Below are positions 1 to 8,548 of a stretch of 64,000 nucleotides of DNA, piece after piece. Both the position numbers and the translations under genes were made by a program. The stretch spans positions 1 to 64,000 of the forward strand of contig JAEWMQ010000058.1 of assembly GCA_023393125.1 (NCBI GenBank), written 5' to 3'. How positions within the stretch are numbered: position 1 is the stretch's first letter; each line of letters begins with the position of its first letter. The stretch comes from Bacillota bacterium. Lineage in GTDB: Bacteria > Bacillota > Clostridia > Lachnospirales > Cellulosilyticaceae. The notes beneath the pieces are model-generated. The model ran no database searches, had not been told where the DNA came from, and was given only the letters and a program-made list of their open reading frames with translations.

Positions 1-1
1 G

Positions 2-118
2 ATATCTGGAAGGGTGACTTGGGAGAATTTTTTAGAGGCACTTGGCGAACGTTTTGGATGGATTTTAGCACGAGTGTTTGACCAGCGGGAGTTTTCGTGC
101 GTTCATCCAAATAAGTGA
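2..118 (+). other. 3' end of an unrecognised ORF, GC-richer than the window
   Basis: A reading frame is open from the window edge to a TGA at 116-118 and encodes the last 38 residues of a protein, ending in REFSCVHPNK. By direct count the first 120 bases are about 46% G+C, clearly above the AT-rich DNA that follows. I do not recognise the peptide. The tail of a transposase or other transferred gene is possible, but only the end is visible. From 119 to 336 I see no gene and no clear structure. Confidence 0.35.
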
Positions 119-336
119 GCCTAGTGCATCAAAAAATTTGAACCGGAACACTGGAAGATAGCCCTTCTCCTCTCATTTCCTCCCATCAGCCTTTCTCATA
201 AACTCCTAGGCAAATTTCTATTTATCATAGCGATTACATTCCTCAAAAAGATTTATAATTCATACTAAATCAAGCATCACATTTTGGATTTCTATCAGAT
301 GAATATAATAATTCTGCGCTTTTTTTGCTCCTTTTG

Positions 337-384
337 GCTAGTCATGTGATAAGGCTTGAAGTCCATTTTTTCAATTGGTATCAT
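337..384 (+). promoter_or_regulatory. nagBA promoter with upstream TCATGTGA motif
   Basis: TTGAAG (356-361) and TATCAT (379-384) are separated by 17 bases and give a 5' leader of about 34 nt before nagB. Just upstream lies GCTAGTCATGTGA (337-349), whose core TCATGTGA is a quasi-palindrome of the form TCA-N2-TGA. The same 13 bases occur, inverted, upstream of the GH94 gene (12454-12466). The position next to the -35 would suit an activator. Hexamer calls are by eye. Confidence 0.5.
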
Positions 385-424
385 GGTCTCAAGGTAAATA
401 CTATAATAAGGAGGAAACTGCACT

Positions 425-1156
425 ATGAAAATTATTCATGCAAAGGATTACTATTACATGAGCCGAATGGCAGCTAATATTATCTCTGCTCAAATTATTA
501 TGAAACCTAATTGCGTTCTAGGTTTAGCAACTGGCTCTACGCCTATAGGAACTTATGAGCAACTCATTCATTGGTATCAAAAAGGCGATTTAGATTTCTC
601 TCAGGTAACCTCTATTAATCTAGATGAATATAAAGGAATATCTCCTGATAACGAGCAAAGCTATCATTTTTTTATGATGCATCATCTATTTAAGCATATT
701 AATATTAATCTTCATAAAACCCACCTGCCTAACGGTTTAGAAACAGATACTAACAAAGCATGTTTAGATTACAATAAGATCATTAAAGACTGTGGGAGTG
801 TGGACTTACAACTTCTTGGCCTTGGCTTAAATGGTCATATTGGTTTCAATGAACCCGGTGCTGCTTTTGAAAAACAAACACATTGTGTTAATCTTACACC
901 AAGTACAATTGATGCTAATTCTCGCTTTTTCGAAACCTTAGACGATGTACCTAAACAAGCTTATACTGTGGGTATTAAAACCATTATGCAAGCTAAGAAA
1001 ATTCTAGTTGTTGTTAATGGTGCTAACAAAGCAGATATTGTAAAAGAAGCTTTTTTCGGTCCCATTACCCCTCAAGTTCCTGCTTCTGTACTCCAATTAC
1101 ATAATGATGTGACATTAGTAGGGGATGAAGCAGCACTTTCTAAGATTCCTCAGTAG
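425..1156 (+). CDS. nagB: Glucosamine-6-phosphate deaminase
   Basis: Converts glucosamine-6-phosphate to fructose-6-phosphate and ammonia, the last step of cytoplasmic amino-sugar catabolism. The 243-aa protein has the usual length of the short NagB type and shows LATGSTP near residues 34-40 (phosphate loop), LDEYKG near 66-71 and GLGLNGHIGFNEPG near 131-144, which holds the active-site Asp/His/Glu cluster. AAGGAGG at 408-414 sits 10 bases before the ATG. nagA follows after 33 bases, so the two form an operon. The same region encodes a chitobiose phosphorylase and an ABC importer that would feed this step. Confidence 0.95.
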   Translation: MKIIHAKDYYYMSRMAANIISAQIIMKPNCVLGLATGSTPIGTYEQLIHWYQKGDLDFSQVTSINLDEYKGISPDNEQSYHFFMMHHLFKHININLHKTHLPNGLETDTNKACLDYNKIIKDCGSVDLQLLGLGLNGHIGFNEPGAAFEKQTHCVNLTPSTIDANSRFFETLDDVPKQAYTVGIKTIMQAKKILVVVNGANKADIVKEAFFGPITPQVPASVLQLHNDVTLVGDEAALSKIPQ

Positions 1157-1189
1157 CTTTTTATTAAACTTCTCGAAAGGAGAATGATT

Positions 1190-2332
1190 ATGCTTATAAA
1201 AAATGGTCTTGTTTTTACTGATTCCTTTTTATTTGAAAAAAAGAATATACTTATCTCAGAAGATAAAATCTTTGGTTTTGAAGAGCCACACTTACTTTCT
1301 TCTGACTCCTCTGCTGATTCATATGATGCTTCAGACTGCTATGTCATTCCAGGTTTAACCGATATACACTTTCATGGTTGCATGGGATATGACTTTTGTG
1401 ATGGTACAGATGAAGCTCTAGAAGCCATTACTACTTATCAGTTAAGCCAAGGTATAACTACCATTTGTCCTGCTACTATGACTTTACCAGAAGAAACCCT
1501 CATCAAAATTTGCGAACATGCTGCTAGTTATGTTCCTAAACACCCTGGTGCAACCTTATGTGGCATCAATCTAGAAGGTCCCTTCCTTTCTTATGCTAAA
1601 AAAGGAGCACAAAATCCAGCCTACCTTCGTTGTCCAGATCAAGATATGCTTTCTAGACTATTAGAGGCTTCTAATCAATTAATTAAATTAGTAGCCATTG
1701 CTCCTGAAGAAGCTGGTGCTTATGAATGTATTAGTGCTTTCAAAGATCAAGTTGGCTTTTCTATTGCTCATACAACTGCAGACTATGATACTTCACTAAA
1801 AGCCTTTGAAGCTGGTGCTACTCATGTCACACACCTTTATAATGCTATGCCAGCCTTTTCTCATCGCGCTCCTGGTGTAATAGGTGCAGCCTTTGATACG
1901 CCCGATTGTATGGTTGAGCTTATTTGTGATGGTATTCATATCCACCCTTCTGTCATTCGTTCAACCTTTAAGCTCTTTGGTGATGATCGTGTTATATTAG
2001 TTAGTGATAGTATGATGGCTTGTGGTATGCCAAGTGGCACTTATAGTTTAGGTGGGCAAGCTGTTACAGTAGATAAAAATCTAGCTACGCTTAAAGATGG
2101 TACAATTGCAGGTAGTGCAACTCATCTAATGGATTGTTTACGTACTGCTATTAACATGGGAATCCCTATGGAAAGTGCTATTAAAGCAGCTACATTAAAC
2201 CCTGCTCGTGCTATTGGTATTCACCAAACCTATGGTAGTATTACTCCTGGTAAAATAGCTCATCTTGTTATATTAAGAAAGGATCTATCCATTAAAGATA
2301 TTTTCTTTGGTGGTATGCTTTTAAAGCAGTAG
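1190..2332 (+). CDS. nagA: N-acetylglucosamine-6-phosphate deacetylase
   Basis: Amidohydrolase that removes acetate from GlcNAc-6-phosphate to give glucosamine-6-phosphate for NagB. Visible metal and active-site motifs are DIHFHG near residue 60, NLEGPF (metal Glu), AHTTADY, THLYNAM and the catalytic Asp in SDSMMA. Length (380 aa) is normal. I place the start at the second ATG (1190): AAAGGAG at 1176-1182 is only one base from the ATG at 1184 but seven from 1190. The gene is second in the nagBA operon and ends at a strong convergent hairpin. Confidence 0.95.
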   Translation: MLIKNGLVFTDSFLFEKKNILISEDKIFGFEEPHLLSSDSSADSYDASDCYVIPGLTDIHFHGCMGYDFCDGTDEALEAITTYQLSQGITTICPATMTLPEETLIKICEHAASYVPKHPGATLCGINLEGPFLSYAKKGAQNPAYLRCPDQDMLSRLLEASNQLIKLVAIAPEEAGAYECISAFKDQVGFSIAHTTADYDTSLKAFEAGATHVTHLYNAMPAFSHRAPGVIGAAFDTPDCMVELICDGIHIHPSVIRSTFKLFGDDRVILVSDSMMACGMPSGTYSLGGQAVTVDKNLATLKDGTIAGSATHLMDCLRTAINMGIPMESAIKAATLNPARAIGIHQTYGSITPGKIAHLVILRKDLSIKDIFFGGMLLKQ

Positions 2333-2360
2333 TTTTACTTATACAAAATGTTTCATCAGT

Positions 2361-2404
2361 AAAGGAGGTGTTCTCTAACCTATTGGCTAGAGAGCACCTC
2401 CTTT
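2361..2404. terminator. Bidirectional terminator between nagA and the response regulator gene
   Basis: A 17-bp stem (AAAGGAGGTGTTCTCTA at 2361-2377 with its complement at 2388-2404, one G-T pair) closes a 10-base loop. T-rich DNA lies on both sides. It sits between two convergent genes and can end both transcripts. Confidence 0.85.
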
Positions 2405-2417
2405 ACATTTTATAATC

Positions 2418-3224
2418 TTAAACTTCTTTTAATATCGAAACATTTTTTCCTAAGACAGTATTTCTATACTGATTTGCTGAAATGCTTTCTACTCTTTTAA
2501 ATACCCTAGAAAAATGTGCTACATCTAAGAAGCCTACCTGTTCAGCGATATCACCAATACGTAACTCCGGGTTTTCTAGAAGTTTTTTAGCCTTATCAAT
2601 TCTTACACGATTTAATATTTCTGAGAAATTTTGTCCTGTATGACGATTTAATAATTTACTTAAATACCATTGACTAATATAAACCTTATCTGCCACATCT
2701 GAAAGTTTAAACTTATGCATATAGTTTTCTTCAATGTATTCTAACGCATTTTTAACGATAAAACTATTGGCAGCATTATCAATCTTAAAGTCTTCTTCCT
2801 CATCACTTAGTTGTTTCTTTTCTTTTATATCTTTAGACTCAAGTAAGTAGCTTTCAAGATTACTTACCATTATTTGAATAGCTTCCTCTAATTCATTCAT
2901 CTTAGAAGGCTTTAATAAATATCTTCTTACACCTAATCGAATAGCCTGTTGTGCATAATCAAAATTTCTATGTCCTGTTAATATAGCAATTTGCATATGT
3001 GGATACTGTGAAATGAGGCTAGCGATCATAGTTAAACCATCCATCCTTGCCATACAAATATCAGAAAAAACAATGTCTGGCTGGTATTTTTGAATAATCT
3101 CTAATCCCTCTTGTCCATTACTAGCAGTACCAACTACTTCACAGTTCCACTGTTGCCAATGAACCTTCTTTTTCAATCCATCTACAATAATTGGTTCATC
3201 GTCAATAATAACCACCTTATACAT
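2418..3224 (-). CDS. YesN-type response regulator, AraC-family output
   Basis: Cytoplasmic transcription factor partner of the YesM-like kinase at 6691-8439. Residues 1-120 form a receiver domain with DDE at 8-10, phosphoacceptor Asp55 in SDICMARMDG and the conserved Lys in LLKPSK. Residues about 160-260 hold two AraC-type helix-turn-helix motifs, the second ending in the family signature HFSRVFKR. It lies downstream of the ABC permeases after a 151-base gap. In such YesMN systems the regulator usually activates the linked sugar importer; control of nagBA and the GH94 operon by the same regulator is my inference. Confidence 0.9.
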   Translation of the reverse strand: MYKVVIIDDEPIIVDGLKKKVHWQQWNCEVVGTASNGQEGLEIIQKYQPDIVFSDICMARMDGLTMIASLISQYPHMQIAILTGHRNFDYAQQAIRLGVRRYLLKPSKMNELEEAIQIMVSNLESYLLESKDIKEKKQLSDEEEDFKIDNAANSFIVKNALEYIEENYMHKFKLSDVADKVYISQWYLSKLLNRHTGQNFSEILNRVRIDKAKKLLENPELRIGDIAEQVGFLDVAHFSRVFKRVESISANQYRNTVLGKNVSILKEV

Positions 3225-3375
3225 TTTGTTCCTACCCCCTGAACCCCATTATATATTTGTTAGGAATTAATTTCTAAATAGTTATTTAATACCAATTATA
3301 ACGAATATTAAAACTTAGACTACTTCCTTAGTATATCATGTTTCAAAAGGTTAGTGAATTAAAACTATCATTTCA

Positions 3376-4251
3376 TCAGCCTTTTACTGCCCCTGCTGTT
3401 AATCCTTTAATAATATACTTTTGTAAGAAAATATATACAATGAGTACAGGAATGACAACAATTGTAACAGCGGCTGCCATTAATCCATAATTAGTCCCTT
3501 CCATAGAGGTGAGCTCATTGAGTAATCTTGTAATAGCCCATTGACTCTTAACACGTAAAGTAAACATTTGTGTAAATAAATCATTATAGCTCCATAGGAA
3601 GGTAAATATACCTACTGTTGCAAAAGAAGGTTTGGTTAAAGGCATGACCACCCTAAAGAAAATCTGAAACATATTACATCCTTCCATGTAAGCTGCCTCT
3701 TCTAATTCTATAGGTAATCCCTTAATAAATCCTACGAGGACAACAATAGCAAAAGACATATTCCCAGCAATTTGTGGTAAGGCTGTAGCAAATAAAGATA
3801 ACCATAGATTATCTGTATTGGTAATTCCCCACGCATTCATCATTCTAAAAACAGGGATAATTGTTGAGAAAATAGGAAACATCATACCTGCTATTACCAT
3901 GGATTGTAATAGGTTCTTTCCAATAAATTCATAACGTACAAGTACATAAGATGCAAACCCTGCTAATAAAATAACAACAGCTGCTACTGTAAGGGAAATA
4001 ATTAGACTGTTTCTATATGCCCCAAATATATTTACTCTTTGAAACGCTAAAATATAATTATCTAAAGTAAATAACTCCCCTACTGGTAGTGCGAAAGAAT
4101 TAGATAAAATCTGTCTTCTATCTTTAAAAGAATTAAGCACAACCCATATAATCGGATAAATTGTTGTTGATGCCCATAAAGAGAGGGCTAAATATATAAA
4201 AGGTGTAGATAGTTTAATTGGAAATTTCTTAACCCTAATTGATTTATTCAT
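3376..4251 (-). CDS. Sugar ABC transporter permease, MalG type
   Basis: Inner-membrane permease of a CUT1-class carbohydrate importer. The 291-aa protein has six hydrophobic segments and the EAA loop near residues 188-207 (ELEEAAYMEGCNMFQIFFRV), which contacts the ATPase. It follows the MalF-type permease by 18 bases. No ATPase gene is present in the locus, so a shared MsmX-type ATPase encoded elsewhere is likely, as in other Firmicute CUT1 systems. Context suggests chitobiose or GlcNAc oligomers as substrate. Confidence 0.9.
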   Translation of the reverse strand: MNKSIRVKKFPIKLSTPFIYLALSLWASTTIYPIIWVVLNSFKDRRQILSNSFALPVGELFTLDNYILAFQRVNIFGAYRNSLIISLTVAAVVILLAGFASYVLVRYEFIGKNLLQSMVIAGMMFPIFSTIIPVFRMMNAWGITNTDNLWLSLFATALPQIAGNMSFAIVVLVGFIKGLPIELEEAAYMEGCNMFQIFFRVVMPLTKPSFATVGIFTFLWSYNDLFTQMFTLRVKSQWAITRLLNELTSMEGTNYGLMAAAVTIVVIPVLIVYIFLQKYIIKGLTAGAVKG

Positions 4252-4269
4252 CTTATTTAAGCCCTCCTA

Positions 4270-5160
4270 TCAGTATTCTTTTTCTCTAAAGATTAGGTTA
4301 ACACCCTTGGATAAAATAATTCCCATAATAACAATAATAACAGCAATTGCAGAACTATAATCTACATTGGTTGCATTAAAAGTCTGATAATACATATAAG
4401 TTCCCATTAGCCAAGTCTCTCCAAAAGGCATTCCTTTAGGGAACATTACCCAAGGAAGGTCAAATATTTTAAGAGCCCCTGTAACAGCTAATACTATGCA
4501 TGTGCAGATAGTATTATGTATGAGCGGTATAGATAAATAACGTATCTTTTGCCACTTAGATGCGCCATCAATATCTGCTGCTTCATAGAGCTCATCATCT
4601 ATTCCATTTAAACCCGTCACAAGAATAATAAAATAAAATCCTACATATTGCCACATAACTGGCATCATCATTGTTATTAATGCATGTGCTGGATCTTTCC
4701 AATCAATCAGAGTCGTTACGCCTAATGCTTCTAAAATTTGATTAATCATACCTTTGTCATAAAGAAAAATCAAATTAAATAGTAATCCTAGTGCCGTCGC
4801 TGAAACAACAATAGGAAAGAAAAATACGACTCTAAAAAATACTGCTCCTCTTTCAATATTATTAACAAGTAATGCTAATACTAATGCAATGCCTACTTGC
4901 CCTATTATAGTAACAATAATCATAATAAATGTATTTTTAAAAGCAGTCCACATATCCTTATCTGTGAACAATGTCACATAATTACTATACCATGGCTGAT
5001 TCCACTCACTTGCCGCTGAACCCAAACCATTTATTTCTTGAAAACTGTTAATAATATTCTGTACGAAAGGATAGTATAAGAAAACCGTCATAAATCCAAA
5101 CGCGGGTAGTAAAAAAAATATAATTAACTTTTTATTTTTATATATATTAGCACCCATCAT
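4270..5160 (-). CDS. Sugar ABC transporter permease, MalF type
   Basis: Partner permease of the CUT1 importer. The 296-aa protein has six membrane segments and an EAA loop (ELYEAADIDGASKWQKIRYL, about 190-209). A hairpin at 5179-5210 separates it from the binding-protein gene. Start at the double ATG is supported by an AGAGGG stretch just upstream. The two permeases would form the transmembrane heterodimer for import of amino-sugar disaccharides; that substrate is inferred from neighbours, not from the permease itself. Confidence 0.9.
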   Translation of the reverse strand: MMGANIYKNKKLIIFFLLPAFGFMTVFLYYPFVQNIINSFQEINGLGSAASEWNQPWYSNYVTLFTDKDMWTAFKNTFIMIIVTIIGQVGIALVLALLVNNIERGAVFFRVVFFFPIVVSATALGLLFNLIFLYDKGMINQILEALGVTTLIDWKDPAHALITMMMPVMWQYVGFYFIILVTGLNGIDDELYEAADIDGASKWQKIRYLSIPLIHNTICTCIVLAVTGALKIFDLPWVMFPKGMPFGETWLMGTYMYYQTFNATNVDYSSAIAVIIVIMGIILSKGVNLIFREKEY

Positions 5161-5178
5161 TTCACCCTCTTTATGAAT

Positions 5179-5210
5179 AGAACCGGAGAAACGCTATCCT
5201 CTCCGGTTCT
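5179..5210 (-). other. Intercistronic stem-loop after the binding-protein gene
   Basis: AGAACCGGAGA (5179-5189) pairs perfectly with TCTCCGGTTCT (5200-5210) around a 10-base loop, with no T-run after it on the - strand. In ABC operons such hairpins commonly protect the binding-protein mRNA or reduce read-through, giving more binding protein than permease. Confidence 0.7.
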
Positions 5211-5242
5211 TAATGTGTATAAGATTGTCTCTATCTAGTCAT

Positions 5243-6586
5243 TTATTTTTTAGGTATCATTTCTAGTACTTGTGTAATTGATTCTGTTATGTCAGCTTTA
5301 CCTACTACAAGATTAGGCATACCATCAAATACAGGAACTCTAGCTTCTGCTGGAATATGATCTTGTACAGCTCCTGTCATACCTGTGGCACCTTTCATCA
5401 TAGCAACTCCATCAAGTGCAAGAGAAGATAATTGACTTTCATCCACTTTTACACCATTCTTCAATGCAGATGCAGATACACCGGCAAATTTTGATACCAT
5501 ATCATCACTTGTCATATAAGAAATAAATTTAGCTGCTGCATCACGTTTTTCTGGGTCTTCCCATGCTTTTGTTGTAATATAATACCCTGAAGAAAGTCCT
5601 CCGATAACATCTGTAGATAAACGTTTATTTTTACCTGGAACATAAGTCACTGTAAAGTTATCAATTTTATCTGTTAACCCTTCAATTCCTCCTACTTTCC
5701 ATGAACCATCAATAAGGAATGCTGCTTTATTATCGATAAATAATTGTACAGTTTCATCATCTGTACCTGTTAGCGTATTTTCTGGGAAAAAGCCTTTTTC
5801 ATATAAAAGTTTAATGTCATTTAAACCAGCAACCCAAGCTTTACCGTTTTCATCTGTAACAGATTTTGGAAGAGTACTATGAGTAGCAACATCTAGATGA
5901 TTATAGATTGAAAACTCAAACCAATAATGAGGTACTGTGGCTAAAGATGCTGCAATAGGTGCATAACCTGCATCTTTAATTTTTTGACAAGTTTCAAGGA
6001 ATTCGTCCCATGTTGTATTAGCATCTGGAATTTTTACACCAGCTGCCTCACATACTGCTTTATTAACAAATAAACCTTCCCAATAGCCGTTAACTGGTAC
6101 TGAATAGTTCTTACCATCTGCTGGAGAGGCTCCTAACATAGCATCTTTCATATTAGTAGCATAATCTGGATATTCTGCGCGAATAGTATCGAGAGATACC
6201 ACTTTACCTGCTTCTACAAAAGCATTGGAGTCAACACCATTAAAGTAGAATAATACATCTGGTTCTGACCCAGTTTCAAAGTCAGATAGAACACGAGCTT
6301 TAAAGGTTTCATCAGAAGTTGCAGATGAATCATTAATTTTATTTCCAGTTTCTTTTTCCCAGTTTGCTACTGCTTGCTGATAATTCTCTGCATTTCCATC
6401 ATTACCTGCATAAGTTGTTGTAACATTTAAAGTAACAGGGCCACTCGCTTTAGGACTTGCACTTTGTTCTGTCTTACTTGTTCCTTCAGGTGTATTAACA
6501 GATGATGGTGATGTACTATTACAAGCTGTTAATGAAATTACCATAGCAGATGTCATTATTACCCCTACTACCTTTTTCATTTTCAT
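5243..6586 (-). CDS. Sugar ABC transporter substrate-binding lipoprotein
   Basis: Extracellular solute-binding protein (family 1) anchored by lipid. The N-terminus has a basic start, a hydrophobic stretch and a lipobox LTAC with the modified Cys at residue 22, followed by a Ser/Thr/Pro-rich linker to about residue 50. The rest (447 aa in all) is typical of CUT1 binding proteins. The gene precedes the two permeases and follows the sensor kinase. A possible own promoter (TTAACC, 17 bases, TATGAT) lies in the 104-base gap upstream. Ligand is probably chitobiose or a related GlcNAc oligosaccharide, by context. Confidence 0.9.
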   Translation of the reverse strand: MKMKKVVGVIMTSAMVISLTACNSTSPSSVNTPEGTSKTEQSASPKASGPVTLNVTTTYAGNDGNAENYQQAVANWEKETGNKINDSSATSDETFKARVLSDFETGSEPDVLFYFNGVDSNAFVEAGKVVSLDTIRAEYPDYATNMKDAMLGASPADGKNYSVPVNGYWEGLFVNKAVCEAAGVKIPDANTTWDEFLETCQKIKDAGYAPIAASLATVPHYWFEFSIYNHLDVATHSTLPKSVTDENGKAWVAGLNDIKLLYEKGFFPENTLTGTDDETVQLFIDNKAAFLIDGSWKVGGIEGLTDKIDNFTVTYVPGKNKRLSTDVIGGLSSGYYITTKAWEDPEKRDAAAKFISYMTSDDMVSKFAGVSASALKNGVKVDESQLSSLALDGVAMMKGATGMTGAVQDHIPAEARVPVFDGMPNLVVGKADITESITQVLEMIPKK

Positions 6587-6690
6587 AACTATTCCTCCCA
6601 GATTCTTTTTTTAGATGTGCACTTATCTTAAAATAATCATACCTTATTTTTAGACTTAGGTTAATGATTGGTATTGTTATTTATTGCATA

Positions 6691-8439
6691 TTATTGTGAA
6701 AATGGCTTGTCATTTATGGTAATTATGCTCAATGTATGTCCATCTTGATCTGGTTTAATAACAAGTCCACAAGCTCCTCCGTAAATAATTTTAAGCCTCT
6801 TATTAACATTATAAATTCCTAAATTGAGTGCCTTTTCATCTTGTCTTTCTTGATTGTCATTAAGCAGACTTCCTATTTTCTCTATATCATGCCTAGTCAG
6901 CTTTCCATTATCTTTTATTTGAATAAGAATTTGATTATCATCTTGATAAATTTTCAAAAAAACCTTTCGTTTCCCATACTCATCCATTCCATGCTCTACT
7001 GCATTTTCCATAATAGGCTGTATAATTAATCTAGGCACTTTTATATCTAGTAATTGTTCATCTATCTCTTTGCTAAATTCAAATTGACTTCCAAATCGTT
7101 GACTGATGATATAAAGATAGGCATCTACATAAGTTAGCTCTTCTGCTAAAGGAATAAGGGATTGCTTCTTTCTATTCATTGTAGCTTCCATCATTACAGA
7201 CAACGCCTCTATCATTTGACTTAACTTATCATTATCAGACATCCTTGCTTCCCAGTTAATAATCTCTAATGTATTATTTAAAAAATGTGGATTAATCTGA
7301 GATTGTAGTGCCATAATATTGGCATCTCTAAGGGCAATTTCTTCTAAATAAATTTTTTCAAAAAGCGTTTGCAGTTTTGTTAACATATTATTAAAGGTTT
7401 CTCCTAAATAGTTAAATTCTGCATTTTCACTAAGTGCTGGTAGCCGAATTTCAAAGTTCCCTTTTTCTATTTCACGTGAGACAACGACTAGCTTTGTTAT
7501 AGGTTTATTGATATTTTTATGAAAGAAGTAAAAGATAATGATAATAAGTGGAATCATAAACAACACAAAAATAATAAACATATAAATAATAATGTCATTC
7601 TCATTCACAATAGCCATCTTATCTAGCTTTATTACATAAGTAATATACTGACTTTCTACTTTCTGAGACATAACAACTATAGATTCCTTACCCTCATATA
7701 AATGAGGCTCTCTCGAAATTGGTTTTTCTAAATAATGTTTATAATCCTTCATACCTCCCGTAGCTGAATCCACTAAAATACCATCATCTATATACACCAT
7801 ACTGTCTACATACCAAACAATACTTTGTAAACTTTCAAACATTGTTTGTGTGTTTACTTCCATGACAATAACCGCAAAAGTCTTATAGTTGGAAGTCACC
7901 ATGTTTCTTACAAGATAGAGCTTACCATTTATATTGAGAAATTTAACTTTAGTTCCCAAGGTAGTAGCCTCTTCTTGGATAATACTATGAGCCTTGGCCT
8001 TAAATTCACCGACGCTACTATACGTAGCACCTGCTACATTACTATACGTATGATAAATATGATCTGGCTTATCTACAAAATAAAGCATAGTGCTTTGAAT
8101 CATATCATTATATCTATACTGTTGATTTAAAAACTGTGTGACCTCTAAGTAAAGTTGCCTATTGTTTTTATCCTTTAAATACTGCTGATAGCTCTCCCTT
8201 ATAGTCGATATGTAAGAAGCATTTCTTGATGCTGTAATAACTGCATTCATTTTATCAATACAATTTTCCGTTGCTTTCTTGGTAGAAACTAATATGGTTT
8301 CTTCAATTTGCTTACTATTCCTATTAACCATTACAACCAACATACTAATAGATAATAGCATTAAAGGTAGTAACCAACCTAAGATTAGCATTTGTGTCAT
8401 ACTCCACCTTAGTTCTCTTTTCTTCCCCACTCTCCTCAT
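6691..8439 (-). CDS. YesM-type sensor histidine kinase
   Basis: Membrane sensor kinase of 582 aa. A first membrane segment (about 19-41) and a second (about 283-305) flank an extracellular sensing region of some 240 residues. Then come HAMP (about 306-360), the His_kinase domain with phosphoacceptor His in QINPHFLNNTLE, and an HATPase domain with an N-box in PIMENAVEHGM. It precedes the binding-protein gene, and its cognate regulator closes the same run of genes (2418-3224). It likely senses an extracellular amino-sugar or the liganded binding protein. Confidence 0.92.
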   Translation of the reverse strand: MRRVGKKRELRWSMTQMLILGWLLPLMLLSISMLVVMVNRNSKQIEETILVSTKKATENCIDKMNAVITASRNASYISTIRESYQQYLKDKNNRQLYLEVTQFLNQQYRYNDMIQSTMLYFVDKPDHIYHTYSNVAGATYSSVGEFKAKAHSIIQEEATTLGTKVKFLNINGKLYLVRNMVTSNYKTFAVIVMEVNTQTMFESLQSIVWYVDSMVYIDDGILVDSATGGMKDYKHYLEKPISREPHLYEGKESIVVMSQKVESQYITYVIKLDKMAIVNENDIIIYMFIIFVLFMIPLIIIIFYFFHKNINKPITKLVVVSREIEKGNFEIRLPALSENAEFNYLGETFNNMLTKLQTLFEKIYLEEIALRDANIMALQSQINPHFLNNTLEIINWEARMSDNDKLSQMIEALSVMMEATMNRKKQSLIPLAEELTYVDAYLYIISQRFGSQFEFSKEIDEQLLDIKVPRLIIQPIMENAVEHGMDEYGKRKVFLKIYQDDNQILIQIKDNGKLTRHDIEKIGSLLNDNQERQDEKALNLGIYNVNKRLKIIYGGACGLVIKPDQDGHTLSIITINDKPFSQ

Positions 8440-8491
8440 TTTACTCCCCCTATTAGCTTAGCAGTATTTTCTCCTATACCTATTATATCGG

Positions 8492-8535
8492 AATAAAAAC
8501 ACCCCATCTATATCATGAAATGGGGTGTTTTTATT
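8492..8535. terminator. Terminator after the phosphohexomutase gene
   Basis: A perfect 16-bp inverted repeat (AATAAAAACACCCCAT at 8492-8507 and 8520-8535) has A- and T-runs at the stem base. It lies 13 bases beyond the mutase stop and separates the GH94-mutase operon from the kinase and transporter genes. Confidence 0.9.
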
Positions 8536-8548
8536 AATCTACAGACTT

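Noticed and set aside
402..407. TATAAT just before the nagB ribosome site as the -10 box
   Set aside because: It abuts AAGGAGG, so transcription would start within or after the ribosome site; the TTGAAG/TATCAT pair upstream fits better.
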